Shown: piece by piece, positions 12,463 to 26,900 of the stretch | Layout of the letters: every line of letters starts with the position of its first letter | Numbering within the stretch: the first letter of the stretch is position 1 | Source of the DNA: Panulirus ornatus | Lineage: Eukaryota > Arthropoda > Malacostraca > Decapoda > Palinuridae | Assembly (NCBI RefSeq): GCF_036320965.1 | Contig: NC_092271.1 | Coordinates: 21,644,029-21,708,028 of the forward strand | DNA length: 64,000 nucleotides | Reading direction: 5' to 3' | Notes under the pieces: generated by a model | What the model saw: the letters and a program-made list of their open reading frames with translations, nothing else | What the model was told of the DNA's origin: nothing | Database searches by the model: none | Made by a program: the position numbers and the translations under genes

Positions 12463-15400
12463 TCGTCGCTGTCTCCCGCGTTTGCGAGGTAGCGCAAGGA
12501 AACAGACGAAAGAAATGGCCCAACCCCCCCCATACACATGTACATACACACGTCCACACACGCAAATATACATACCTACACAGCTTTCCATGGTTTACCC
12601 CGGACGCTTCATATGCCCTGATTCAATCCACTGACAGCACGTCAACCCCTGTATACCACATCGCTCCAATTCACTCTATTCCTTGCCCTCCTTTCACCCT
12701 CCTGCATGTTCAGGCCCCGATCACACAAAATCCTTTTCACTCCATCTTTCCACCTCCAATTTGGTCTCCCTCTTCTCCTCGTTCCCTCCACCTCCGACAC
12801 ATATATCCTCTTGGCCAATCTTTCCTCACTCATTCTCTCCATGTGCCCAAACCATTTCAAAACACCCTCTTCTGCTCTCTCAACCACGCTCTTTTTATTT
12901 CCACACATCTCTCTTACCCTTACGTTACTTACTCGATCAAACCACCTCACACCACACATTGTCCTCAAACATCTCATATCCAGCACATCCATCCTCCTGC
13001 GAACAACTCTATCCATAGCCCACGCCTCGCAACCATACAACATTGTTGGAACCACTATTCCTTCAAACATACCAAAAAAAAAAAAAAAAAAAAAAAAAAG
13101 CAGCGTAGGAACAGACAAAAAAAAAATCACATTTGTTCACACTCAGTCTCTAGCTATCATGTGTGATGCATCAAAACCACAGCTCCCTTTCCACATCCAG
13201 GCCCCACAGACCTTTCTATAGTTTACTCCAGACATTTCACATGCCCTGGTTCAGTCCATTGACAGCACGTCAACCCCGATATACCACATCATTCCAATTC
13301 ACTCTATTCCTTGTACACCTCTCACCCCCCCCTGTATGTTCAGGCCCTGATTGCTCAAAACGTTTTCACTCCATCATGTGAGAAAGTCATATTATATATC
13401 TTTTGAGTATTTCATTATTTGCCAGTTTTTGAAATAATCTTTAAAAAAAGTTTCTCTTTTTTAGGATGTTGTTATTGATTTGGTGTGTTATCGACGCAAT
13501 GGTCACAATGAAATTGATGAGCCAATGTTTACACAGCCCCTCATGTACAACAGAATTCGAAAGCTAAAGCCAGTTATTGATCTGTATGCAGAAAAACTTA
13601 TTAAGGAAGAAGTTGTCACTGCAGTAGAAGCAAAGGTTAGTACTATTGCCATGTAAGGTTTTATGTGATTAGATCCCAGATTTATCCTCTAGTTAGAATG
13701 TGATTATTCTTTGAAATAGATTGATTTACTGAATCATCAACTTCGTACTGTATGTGTAGCTACTTATATGTAATCATCTCTTTGAACTGTTTGGGGAGAA
13801 AGTTCTTTACTTGTTGTACCTCATATCTTGAACTTTCAGTTCCATCTTACACGTTTTAGAACTTCTGTCTGCTGTCAACATTCACAATTTCAACAATCAG
13901 TTAATTCCATTCATTCACTGGTTCTCTACTGTTAAAGAACTTTTCAATATCTTTATTAACAAGAGTCATGTTTGATTTCATGTTATGACCTTTGTTTGTT
14001 TTCTCTTTGACTTTTAATGAAATATACACCGTTAAAAAAAAATTCTTTTATACATATGTTGTTTCCCTTGTTAGTGAGGTAGCACCAGGAGCAGACAAAA
14101 AAATGGCCTCATTCACTCATCCAGTTTTTAGTTGTCATGTATAGTGCACCAAAACCAGAACCCCCATCCACAACCAAGCCCAACAGACCTTTCTGTAACC
14201 ACATGGCTCTAATTCCCTCTATCCATTGCACTCTTTCCACCTCCCAGCATATCCAGGTTCCAAGCCTTCAGTACATTTTTCACTCGATCCTTCTTCCATT
14301 GTTTTCCCTTTTCCAGGGTCACTCCCCTTTTGATGTGTATATGCTCTTTAGTCATCCTCTCCTCACTCATCTCCATATGTCCCTAACCATTTCAGCATCC
14401 CTCTTCAACTCTTATCATTCATACTCCTCTGACGGCTTCACCCTTCTCTTACTCTATCATTTCTTACTCAATCAACCCTCATCACACCACATATTGATCT
14501 CAAACATTTCATTTTCAACAAATTCACCCCGTATTCTTTACATTTTTGTCTAGGGTATTATCATTTGTGAGTGTCTGCATAGTCATTACTGTTATATTCA
14601 TCATCATTCATAATACTGGGCAGTATAAAAACAATGGGAGAGTGAGCAAAATTAAGTCAGGTGCTTGCACCCCATCTGAGAGATGCTTCAGCTTGCTGTC
14701 ATCTACAAACATAAGTAAGTGCCTGTAATGCCATTGTTGAGAGAAATGACTCCTACTATGCTCTTTTCTGCTGATAATGACAGAAAACACATCTAGAACC
14801 CCACAGGAATTATCTCAGGAAATTGATTTTCAAGCACATGGAGAGAATGAGTGAGGAAATGTTGACAAAGGATATATGTGCCAGTGGTGGAGAAGCAGGA
14901 GACCACATCATATTGGAGGTGGAAGGATGGAGCGAAAAAGATTTTGAGTGATCAGGGCCTGAACATGCAGGAGTGAAAGGTGAAAGGCGTGCAAGGAATA
15001 GAGTGAATTAGAACAATGTGGTACACTGGGGTCAGTGTACTGTTAATGGACTGAACCAGGATATGAAATGTCTGGGGTAATCCATGGAATGGCCTGTGGG
15101 GCCTGGATGTAGATAGGGAGCTGTGGTTTTGATGCATTACACATGACAGCTAGACTGAGTGTGAGTGAATGTGGCCTTTTTTTGTCTGTTTCCTAGCAGT
15201 ACCTCTCTAATGCAGGGGATGGCAATGCTGTTTCCTGTGGAACAGGATGGCGCTGGGAATACTGGGATCGATGTACTGTTAATGGACTGAACCAGGGCAT
15301 GTGAAATGTCTGGGGTAATCCAAGTAAAGGCCTGTGGGGCCTGCATGTAGATAGGGAGTTATGGTTTCAGTGCATTACACATGACAGCTAGAGACTGAGT

Positions 15401-17947
15401 GTGAGTGGATGTGGCCCTTTTTCATCTGTTTCCTGGCACAACCTCACTAATGCAGGGGGTGGCATTGCTTTTTCCTGTGGGACAGGATGACGCCAGGAAT
15501 GCTGGGGTCGATGTACTGTTAATGGACTGAACCAGGGCATGTGAAATGTCAGGGGTAATCCATGGAAAGGCCTGTGGGACCTGGATGTAGATAGGGAGCT
15601 GTGGTTTTGTTGCATTACACATGACAGCTAGTGACTGAGTGGGAGCGGAAGTGGCCTTTTTTCTTCTGTTTCCTGGCACTACCTCACTAATGCAGGGGGT
15701 AGCAATGCTGTTTCATGTGGGATAGGATGGCACTTGGAATTCATGAAAGCAAGTAAGCATGAATATGTACATTTGTATATATGTCTGTGTATGTATGTGT
15801 ATATGTATGTGTATATGTATATGTTGATGTGTATACATATGTATTTATGCATGTATCTGCATGTATGTATATATCATTGTATATGAGTAGATGGGTCTTT
15901 CTTCATCTGTTTCCTGGCGCTTCCTCACTGATGCAGGAAACGGCGATCAGGTATGGTAAATGATATGAATAAATGAATATTTCAAAATATGAGTGACTTA
16001 ACTCAGTTTATTAAACAAAAGCTCAGCCCAAGTATACTAGGGACAGTAATGGATGGGATTAAGAAAACCAGTCTTGTCCACCAGGTGGGACATAAGTTAA
16101 TAAGTGCTGTGGTATTTCATGTATAATTCTGTTGATGCGTGCTGTGCAGGTTAAGAGAAGGCTTTTTCTTCTTCACGAAATTTGCATTTTGGAGATGAAG
16201 GGTCATTTGATATGTTGAATCCAAATTTGTAGTGTTGGAGAGATGAGTCATAACTAGAATGCAAGTGAGAATGTATAACTCATACATTCTGCACTGTAAT
16301 TTCTGATTTGTCTTTGTAATGGAGTGAAATTTAAGATTGACTTGGGAGGTTGTTGTTTAATGTTTTTTTTTTTAGTCATTATCATCTGAACATGGTTTTT
16401 CAGTGTTATGATTGTGGGAGTCTATTATGAAATTGTTTTGTGGGATAGGTCATGTAAATCTATGAGGTTTACTTATTATATAATTAGAATGTAATTTGAA
16501 ATTTTAGTGCTCTTTAAAAGTTAAGCTTTTCAAAGACAATATGACTTTCAGTAGCACATTATATTGTATTTCATTAATCATGAATTCTGTATTTGGCAAC
16601 AGAGCTGTTATTGCAAGTAGCTAAGAAAAATCTTTTATGTATATATCAACAGGAAGTGAGGGATAAATATGAAAAGATACTTGAAGATGCTTTCACTGCA
16701 GCGAAATCAGAAACACGAGTCTTCAACAAACACTGGATTGATTCCCCATGGTCAGGCTTCTTTGAAGGAAAGGATCCCTTGAAAGCCAGCCCAACTGGTG
16801 TTCATGAAGACACTATCACCCATATTTGCAAGCGATTTTCAAGTGCACCACCAAATGCTAGTGATTTTCAGATTCATCGTGGTCTGCAGCGTATCTTGAG
16901 CAGTAAGTACAGTTATAAACAGAAAACACTCTTGTGAAATGTGTGGTTGGAAGGCTGCTCATTATCATAAAAGACTGAACCCTGTGAAACTTATTTTATG
17001 CTTTTTTATTTAGTTGATGTGCACATTCCTTTTGTTTACTGACGTAAACTGATACAAATGCTGTTATTTTAAAGAATTATCATCTGCCTGCCAGTTTGAT
17101 ATCATTTACATATAACTGATGTGAAAATATGTGCACAGTATTTAAGTTGTATTAAGGAAATTGTAGGCATTAGAGAATGATAACAAGATGATTATTGATT
17201 GTAAAGAAAAGTATGTGATATTGACACTGAACTAAAATGTATTTGTGTCCTCTTTTAAAGAATTATCATTTGCCAGCCAGTTTGATATCATGTACATATA
17301 ACTGATGTGAAAATATGTGTACAGTATTTCAGCTGTATTAAGGATACTGTAGGCATTAGAGGATGATGATAAGATGATTATTGATTGTAAAGAAAAGTAT
17401 GTAATAATGATACTCTGAACTAAAATATGTCCTTTTTTTTTATGAACACTTTACACACAAGGATGATGCATCAGGGAGATTTGTCTGCCTGGTTTCCATT
17501 ACCTGCTTTGTATACATATCATGTGCCGTAAAATCAGCTTTTATTTTTAAAAAGTTATTTACTAAGTTTTTCTATATCCTGAAGACCTTCATTTTCTTTT
17601 CCTTGCCAAACAGTTGCAGTGCTGTTGTAAATCTCATTCACTACACTTTCATTCATCGAATGTTGTGCATTACCATATCATCTGATTATTCATTTATCTT
17701 TGTGACTATCTGATGAGGTATTACCAAACTCTGCCTTCTTAAGGCTGCACCATGCTTAACTAGTCACCTCTAGCAAGGCTGTTTCATTGTCAGTTGAAAT
17801 ATAGTACAGTCTCTCAAAGAATTTCTTGCTTCAAAGGAGTCCATCCTGTCCCTACTACTGAGTAAAGCTATGGAGCTGCGGGAGCCTCTGGAAAAGAAGT
17901 CCTGTAGTAACACAGGGATGCTTTCAGAATATAGGCCTGTAGTAATT

Positions 17948-17992
<45 letters not shown>

Positions 17993-20900
17993 TCGCTGTC
18001 TCCCGCGTTTGCGAGGTAGCGCAAGGAAACAGACGAAAGAAATGGCCCAACCCCCCCCATACACATGTACATACACACGTCCACACACGCAAATATACAC
18101 ACCTACACAGCTTTCCATGGTTTACCCCGGACGCTTCACATGCCTTGATTCAATCCACTGACAGCACGTCAACCCCTGTATACCACATCGCTCCAATTCA
18201 CTCTATTCCTTGCCCTCCTTTCACCCTCCTGCATGTTCAGGCCCCGATCACACAAAATCCTTTTCACTCCATCTTTCCACCTCCAATTTGGTCTCCCTCT
18301 TCTCCTCGTTCCCTCCACCTCCGACACATATATCCTCTTGGTCAATCTTTCCTCACTCATTCTCTCCATGTGCCCAAACCATTTCAAAATACCCTCTTCT
18401 GCTCTCTCAACCACGCTCTTTTTATTTCCACACATCTCTCTTACCCTTACGTTACTTACTCGATCAAACCACCTCACACCACACATTGTCCTCAAACATC
18501 TCATTTCCAGCACATCCATCCTCCTGCGCACAACTCTATCCATAGCCCACGCCTCGCAACCATACAACATTGTTGGAACTACTATTCCTTCAAACATACC
18601 CATTTTTGCTTTCCGGGATAATGTTCTCGACTTCCACACATTTTTCAAGGCTCCCAAAATTTTCGCCCCCTCCCCCACCCTATGATCCACTTCCGCTTCC
18701 ATGGTTCCATCCGCTGACAGATCCACTCCCAGATATCTAAAACACTTCACTTCCTCCAGTTTTTCACCATTCAAACTCACCTCCCAATTGACTTGACCCT
18801 CAACCCTACTGTACCTAATAACCTTGCTCTTATTCACATTTACTCTTAACTTTCTTCTTCCACACACTTTACCAAACTCCGTCACCAGCTTCTGCAGTTT
18901 CTCACATGAATCCGCCACCAGCGCTGTATCATCAGCGAACAACAACTGACTCACTTCCCAAGCTCTCTCATCCCCAACAGACTTCATACTTGCCCCTCTT
19001 TCCAAAACTCTTGCATTTACCTCCCTAACAACCCCATCCATAAACAAATTAAACAACCATGGAGACATCACACACCCCTGCCGCAAACCTACATTCACTG
19101 AGAACCAATCACTTTCCTCTCTTCCTACACGTACACATGCCTTACATCCTCGATAAAAACTTTTCACTGCTTCTAACAACTTGCCTCCCACACCATATAT
19201 TCTTAATACCTTCCACAGAGCATCTCTATCAACTCTATCATATGCCTTCTCCAGATCCATAAATGCTACATACAAATCCATTTGCTTTTCTAAGTATTTC
19301 TCACATACATTCTTCAAAGCAAACACCTGATCCACACATCCTCTACCACTTCTGAAACCACACTGCTCTTCCCCAATCTGATGCTCTGTACATGCCTTCA
19401 CCCTCTCAATCAATACCCTCCCATAAATAAAAGAGTCTGTGTAAGGAAGTTGGGCTTCCCTGTCCTTTTTGCTGACTTGTAGGGTTAAGGGTGGGGATCC
19501 CAGTTATGCAAATATTACCCATATTCATTAGGTACAGTTACTAAACTTGGGAAGCATAAGTCAAGTTTTGGAGTGATATTTGTTGTTTGATTAACCATTT
19601 GTAATTTCATATTTGTACTGTTTAGGGAGGGAGTTCAACGTTTGTAGTACCCCTCATCTTGAACATTTCTTCATTCATTTTATTGTTATCATTGACCACT
19701 CTTGTACTGTGAAGATTTTCCACAACTTTCTTAATAGATTTTTTTTTTTTTCCTTTTTTTTGCCGCTGTCTCCCGCGTTTGAGAGGTAGCGCAAGGAAAC
19801 AGACGAAAGAAATGGCCCAACCCACCCCCACACACATGCATATACATACGTCCACACACGCAAATATACATACCTACACAGCTTTCCATGGTTTACCCCA
19901 GACGCTTCACATGCCTTGATTCAATCCACTGTCAGCACGTCAACCCCGGTATACCACATCGCTCCAATTCACTCTATTCCTTGCCCTCCTTTCACCCTCC
20001 TGCATGCTCAGGCCCCGATCACACAAAATCTTTTTCACTCCATCTTTCCACCTCCAATTTGGTCTCCCTCTTCTCCTCGTTCCCTCCACCTCCGACACAT
20101 ATATTCTCTTGGTCAATCTTTCCTCACTCATTCTCTCCATGTGCCCGAACCATTTCAAAATACCCTCTTCTGCTCTCTCAACCACGCTCTTTTTATTTCC
20201 ACACATCTCTTATTATTGCTTAATAATGTATGGTGTCCTCTAGGTAGTGTATTCCTACATCTCTTGAAGAACTTTTCACTGTCTGCATTATCAGTCTGTT
20301 TTAAAGACTTGAAGATTGTGATCAGGTCATCCTTCACTCTTCTTTCCTCCAGGGTGGGTAAATTTATGGCTTCTAGCCCTTCCTTTTAACTCAGCTGTCA
20401 TGATTTAAATGTGGTGAGCATATTTGAGTTTTAGCCTTATGCAAGATGTGAACAGTTTGCCGAGTGTTTCCTTATCCGTGAACCTTCTTAAGTATTCCAT
20501 ATGGTGAGATTGGCAACAGGTTCAGGATGTTGTCAACTTCCAAGTCTATCTCACATACATAGACATGCAATTTATTTCCTTAAATGATTATCATAAAGAG
20601 GCCTTCCTTTGCTGTGATCTATCCCCATTACTTTATGTTTACTCAGGTTGAGCGTCATCAGCCATGTGTCAGACCAAATGTAGTCTTTCAAGGACTCTTT
20701 GCAAGTTGATTCAATCATTCACATTTTTCTTTTCCATCATGATCTTTGCATCATTAGCAAACATGTTCAGTTATGAATTCATAGCTTCTGGCAAGTCATT
20801 TACACCAATCAAGAAGCATAATGGTCCCAGAACTGAACTCTTCGTCACTCATTTGGTGACCTCATCCCATGTATCCAGTTAAGAAGTCTTCCTCCTTGTT

Positions 20901-23900
20901 CCTGCCCGGTGATCCAGTTTCTGAATTAGCCTCCCATGTAGTACAGGTTCAGTTGCTTTCTGATTTTTTCCCAGTACCTTACAGCCCATGCTTATCAGGG
21001 AGATTGGTTTATAGTTCAACACCTCCTCCCTGTCTCCTTTCTGATAAATAAGCGTGATGTATGCCTCTTCATGACTGAAAGAGTATTTATTGTAATAGGA
21101 TTTTTGAAATTCTTTGTTTTCCTCTACAGGCCGCATGGAAATGGTTAAGGCACGTACTGTGGACTGGGCAATGGGTGAGGCAGTGGCATTTGGTTCCCTA
21201 CTAAAGGAAGGTATCCATGTGCGGCTTTCTGGTCAGGATGTAGAAAGAGGAACCTTCTCACATCGCCACCATATTCTTCATCATCAAAAGGTATTTGTAG
21301 TTACAGACAGGATTATATTGAAATACAAAGAATGAATTACAAAAGACAAAACAACTTTTGATTTTCTTCATTATTTTGTAACTTTGTTTTAGAGAAAGTT
21401 TTGATTATTACTTAGATATTTATATTTTTCCTGACTCAGAGTTTGGGGTTATGTTGAGAGAGTCTCACATCTTGATTTACATTATTTTTGGATATTTTAT
21501 CTTTTTTGGTGTTTTAATGTGAATGTTGAGCTAAATAAATCATATATATATGCCACACTGTACACAATTTCCCCCCTTTTTTTTTTTATTTCTGATTACT
21601 ATTTCTATTGAATATTTTTGACTTGACTGATTGAGAATACTCTTAAAAGATTTGATATCAGATTTAGATATGGAGCTGAATTTGAATATGTTGGCAACAC
21701 TAGTAGTTGGCCAGAAAGTGTATGAGTCGCAGCAATATGCTAGGGATGTGAACACTTGCTCCTGCGATGTTCTTAGCAATCAATTTTTGGACAAAATGTT
21801 ACAGTCCAAGTCATGACACATCATGGGCTTGTGAAAATGGGCTTACTAGTTAGTGAGGGACTTCGTTGCAGGTAAGGCTTATCTCATTAATGTGATATAC
21901 AGTCTATGGAGACTGGGGACTCAAGAGTGTGCTTGGGTGACTCAGTGACAAGCCATTCAAGATGTGAGATTAGACTACCAATAAGTAGAGTAGCTGTGTG
22001 CTTTTTACTTGCCTCAGCTTTTTTGTTGATGCATGGTAAGGTCTTGACCTGTTTTGATGATACCTCGTAAGGTCTTGACCTCTCCAAAAACCAGTCATTT
22101 GTGTAACCTTGAAGCCTAGCTCTAATCTGAGGTGTATTCATTGTCTTGTCGGAGCACCTTTGAAAATTGACATTTGGCTTCTTCATGTTAAGCCCATTAT
22201 CATTTGATATAACTTCCCTCATCATCTCTTAAGATTTATTAGGGTCTGTCAAGGTGGTTAAGGAAACTTGATCGCCATGCCCTAGAAAGATAGTTTGAAA
22301 TGCAGTATTTTAGATGCTTTTATAGGCTGTTGTCCTCATCTAGGTCCTTTAACCTGTCAATCAAAAGTTCTATATTGTCACCTTCCTTATGTATATGTCG
22401 TAAGTTGGCAAATTTTTGGCACTAATTTTTTGATATATTGTTGTCCTGATAATTCCTGCATTTTCAATTCTCTTCATAAATTGCACTTACCTAAATTGCC
22501 TCCAGAATTTTAAGAATATGAACAAAACCTTTGAATTTGTGTGACAAGCTGGAAGGGCACACTCTAATCTGGTGGCTACAACTGCATATTTTTCTCATTT
22601 TCCACCTGAGGGGTCTAAATGTGCCTCCTAGTGTTGTTTTCCCAGGGAAGACTTCACTAGTTCCCTCATCTTCTCCATTATTTTTGTATCTGAATGATTA
22701 TTGATTCTTGAATAAGGTAAAAATCAATTTGAGAATTTTGTATTAGAAATGTGTGAAGAGTATAGTTTACCATAATTATTGTTTTATTGATTATAATTTG
22801 AAAATTTTGAAATGAAGACCATTGCTAAGATTGGGAGTGAGGTAAGACATATATTTCCCCTGTTTTTTATGTATTTTACTGAGTTTGTGGAATCAGTTGG
22901 TGGCAGTAGATATGCTAAGATTGTGGTGTATAGGTATTTTCATGAATGACAACCTAGGAATGCAGGGTAACAATTCTCTTTGTTCAGGTATCATGCCACA
23001 AAATTCAGACCACAAGATCTTAGGTGATGTTTATTGATCGTCAGTCAAAAGCTAGTTTTGTCAGAAGCTACACTGAGTGCCAAGGGTAATCCTGGGATCA
23101 GCGAAGCTTCAGGGTTACAATCACTTCATGAATTTGACCAACCTAGTAAACTCTCCGAGAAATAATGTGAATTACCACAGAATTAAGATGTAATGAAAGT
23201 TCTTTGTGAGGTCAGTCTTGGGTTAAGGAAATGCAAGTAAAAAATATGTAATTGTTTGTAAATGCAAGGAGCAGGAATATATACATTCACACAACACAAT
23301 TACAAGAACAGCATGTGCATAGAATTCCCAGGGTTGGAGTTTGCAGTAGACTACCCAGCCATAAAGATACCTGCTTAGATGCATAGTCCTCACTTGCTGC
23401 ACTAGCATATACAGTTGCATCATGACTTTGGAAGTTAAAGTGATTGCCACCATTTGAATAATTATAATTGACTAAAGTAAAATAAAATCACATGCAACAG
23501 CACTGAAAGTTAACCCTTAAATTGGAGTATTTTCTCCTGGTTCATACCCATCTTTTTAAAAAAATAAAAGATGATAGAGAAAGATGCCTTCTTGAAATGA
23601 TAGATTTACCTGCAAAACTAACAGAAAATACTCAGAAATTTTTGTAACTACCTTTGTGTTGGCCTGGTCCAGTCCTGAGTGAGTGCATGGAGGTGGCTGT
23701 GAATGACATAATTGGCTGTTCTTGATAAAAGGAAATTGTGAAGATTATGTTTGTTTCTTTCTGTTGAACTTGCTCTCTCATTGTACCTCTATATCATAAA
23801 CATGCACAGCAAAAGTGGTAAATTATATGAATATTAGAAATTTTGTGCATTTCCTTTAACATTTTAGTGTGAGGGAAGTTGAATTACAAGTGTGGGGAGG

Positions 23901-26900
23901 ATATTGGAAATTTTATTTTATACTGAATACTTTAATCTTTTTATTCTCCTTAAAATTTAATGATACTCTCACTGCAACTTTCATATGCCCCCTTTTTCAC
24001 CTCTTGCACCTTTCTCTTGACCTCCTGCCTCTTTCTTTTATATATATCTCCCAGTCATTCGCACTGCTTCCTGCAAAAATCATCCAAATGCCTCTCTCTT
24101 CTCTTTCACTAACAATCTTACTTCATCCCACCATTCACTACCCTTTCTAATCTGCCCACTTTCCACCTTTCTCATGCCACAAGCATCTTTTGTGCAAGCT
24201 ATCACTGCTTCCCTAAATACATCCCATTCCTCCCTCACTCTCCTTATGTCATTTGCTCTTACCTTTTTCCATTCTGCACTCAATCTCTTGTGTTACTTCC
24301 TCACACAAGTCTCCTTTCCAAGCTCACTTACTCTCACCACTCCCTTCACTCCAACATTCTCTCTTCTTTTCTGAAAACCATACAAATCTTCACCTTCGCC
24401 TCCACAAGATAACGATCAGACAGTTGCCCCTCTCAGCACATTAGCATCCAAAAGTCTCTCTTTCACATGCCTATTAATTAACACACAATCCAATAATGCT
24501 GTCTGGCCATCTCTCCTACATACATACGTATACTTATGTTTATCTCTCTTTTTAAACCAGGTATTCCCAATCACCAGTCCTTTTTCAGCACACAAATCTA
24601 CAAGCTCTTCACCATTTCCATTTACAACACTGAACATCCTATGTACACCAATTATACCCTCATATGCCACGTTACTCACCTTTGCCTTCAAATCACCCAT
24701 GCCTTCAAATCACCCATCACTATAACCTGATCTCGTGCATCAAAGCTGCTAACACACTCACTCAGCTTACTCCCAAAACGCTTGCCTCTCATGATCTTTC
24801 TTCATGACCAGGTTCATAGGCACCAATAATCACCCATCTTTCTCCATCCACTTTCAGTTTTACCCATATCATTCTAGAGTTTACTTTCTTACACTATCAC
24901 AAACTCCCAGAGCTTCTGCTTCAGGAGTAGTGCTACTCCTTCCTTTGCTCTTGTCCTCTCACCAGCTCCTGGCTTTTTGGAAGGAGGTAAATAAAGTGTG
25001 TAAGACAAAAGAACAAATGGGAACATCGGTGAAGGGGACTAATGGGGAGGTAATAACAAGTAGTGGTGAAGTTTGCTGAATGTGTTTGATGATAGAGGGG
25101 CAGATATAAGGTGTTTTGGTCGAGGTGGTGTGCGAGGTGACAGGGTCAGGGAGAATAGTTTGGTGAACAGAGAAGAGGTAATGAAAGCTTTGCGGAAGAT
25201 GAAAGCCGGCAAGGCGGCAGGATTGGGTGGTATTGCAGTGGAATTTATTAAAAAAGGGGTGACTGTGTTGTTAACTGGTTGGTAAGGATATTCAGTGTAT
25301 GTATGGTCCATGGTGAAGTGCCTGAGGATTGGTAGAATCCATACATAGTGCCATTGTACAAAGGCAAAGGGGATAAAGATGAATGTTCAAATTACAGAGG
25401 TATAAGTTTATTGAGTATTCTTAGGAAATTATATGGGAGGGTATTAATTTAGAGGGTAAAGGCATGCACAAAGTATCAGATTGGGGAAGAGCAGTGTGGT
25501 TTCAGAAGTAGTAGAGGATTTCTGGATCAGGTGTTTGCTTTGAAGAATGTATGTGAGAAATACTTAGAGAAACAGATGGATTTTTATGTAGGATTTGGGG
25601 ACCTGGAGAAGGCATATGATAGAGTTGATAGAGATGCTTTGTGGAAGGTATTAAGAGTATATGGTGTGGGAGGTAAGTTGCTAGAAGCAGTGAAAAGTTT
25701 TTATCAAGGATGCAAGGCATGTTTATGAATAGGAAGAGAGGGAAGTGATTGGTTCCCAGTGAATGTCAGTTTGTGGCAGGGATGTGTGATGTTTTCATGG
25801 TTTTTTAATTTGTTTATGGATGGGGTTGTTAGGGAGGTGAATGCAAGAGTTTTGGAGAGAGGGGCAAGTATGCAGTCTGCTGTGGATGGGAGAGCTTAGG
25901 AAGTAAGTCAGTTGTTGTTTGCTGATGATACAGCACTGGTTGCTGATTCAAGTGAGAAACTGCAGAAGTTGATGACTGAGTTTGGTAAAGTGTATGAAAG
26001 AAGAAAGCTCAGAGTAAATGTGAATAAGAGGAATATATATTAGGTTCAGTAGGATTGAGGGACAAGTTAATTGGGAGGTAAGTTTGAATTGTGAAAAACT
26101 GGAGGAAGTGAAGTGTTTTAGATATCTGGGAGTGTATTTAGCAGTGGATGGAACCATGGAAGTGGAAGTGATTCACAGGGTGGGGAGGGGGCAAAGGTTC
26201 TGGGAGCATTGAAGAATGTGTGGAAGGCAAGAACATTATCTCGGAGAGCAAGAATGGGTATTTTTGAAGGAATAGTGGTTCTAATAATGTTATGTGGTTG
26301 TGAAGCATGGGCTATAGATAGGGTTGTGCGGAGGAGGGTGGATGTGTTGTAAATGAAATGTTTAAGGACAGTATGTGGTGTGAGGTGGTTTGATCGAGTT
26401 AGTAATGAAAGGGTAAGAGAGATGTGTGGTAATAAAAAGAGTGTGGCTGAGAGAACAGAAGAGGGTGTATTGAAATGGTTTGGACACATGGAGAGAATGA
26501 GTAAGGAAAGATTGACAAAGAGGATATATGTCAGAGGTGGAGTGAACCAGGAGAAGTGGGAGACCAAATTGGAGATGGAGGGATGGAGTGATAAAGATTA
26601 TGAGTGATTGGGGCCTGAACATTCAGGAGGGTGAAAGGCGCACAAGGAATAGAGTGAATTGGAACGATGTGTCATACCAGGGTCGATGTGCTGTCAATGG
26701 ATTGAATCAAGACATTTGAAGCATCTGGGGTAAACCATGGAAAGCTTTGTGGGGGCCTGGATGTGGAAAGGGCCTTTGCTTTCAGTGCATTACACATGAC
26801 AGCTAGAGGCTGATTGTGAAGAAATATGGCCTTTGTTGTCTTTTCCTAGTGCTACCTCACACACGCACGTGGATGGGGATGGAGGTGCTTGTTTCATGTG

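Noticed and set aside
12288..13166. Long + strand ORF (292 codons) rich in His, Pro and Ser
   Set aside because: It is the antisense of the LINE tail domain and UTR ([22 protein letters not shown] patterns recur behind every copy). The sense strand encodes the RT tail.
16593..16652. Upstream in-frame extension of OGDH exon 5
   Set aside because: A CAACAG acceptor at 16647-16652 and alignment to the family put the exon start at 16653. The upstream residues match no OGDH.
18145..19262. + strand ORFs ([20 protein letters not shown] and relatives)
   Set aside because: They are shadows on the antisense strand of the open LINE RT frame at 18169-19434.
19738..20240. Target duplication around the young LINE in the CR1-like fossil (CTTAATA on both sides)
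   Set aside because: The two CTTAATA words are not both adjacent to the element ends (the right one lies about 8 bp away), so I could not accept it.
21887..22225. 112-codon minus-strand ORF
   Set aside because: No recognisable domain, repeat support or regulatory context. Compatible with chance in 64 kb.
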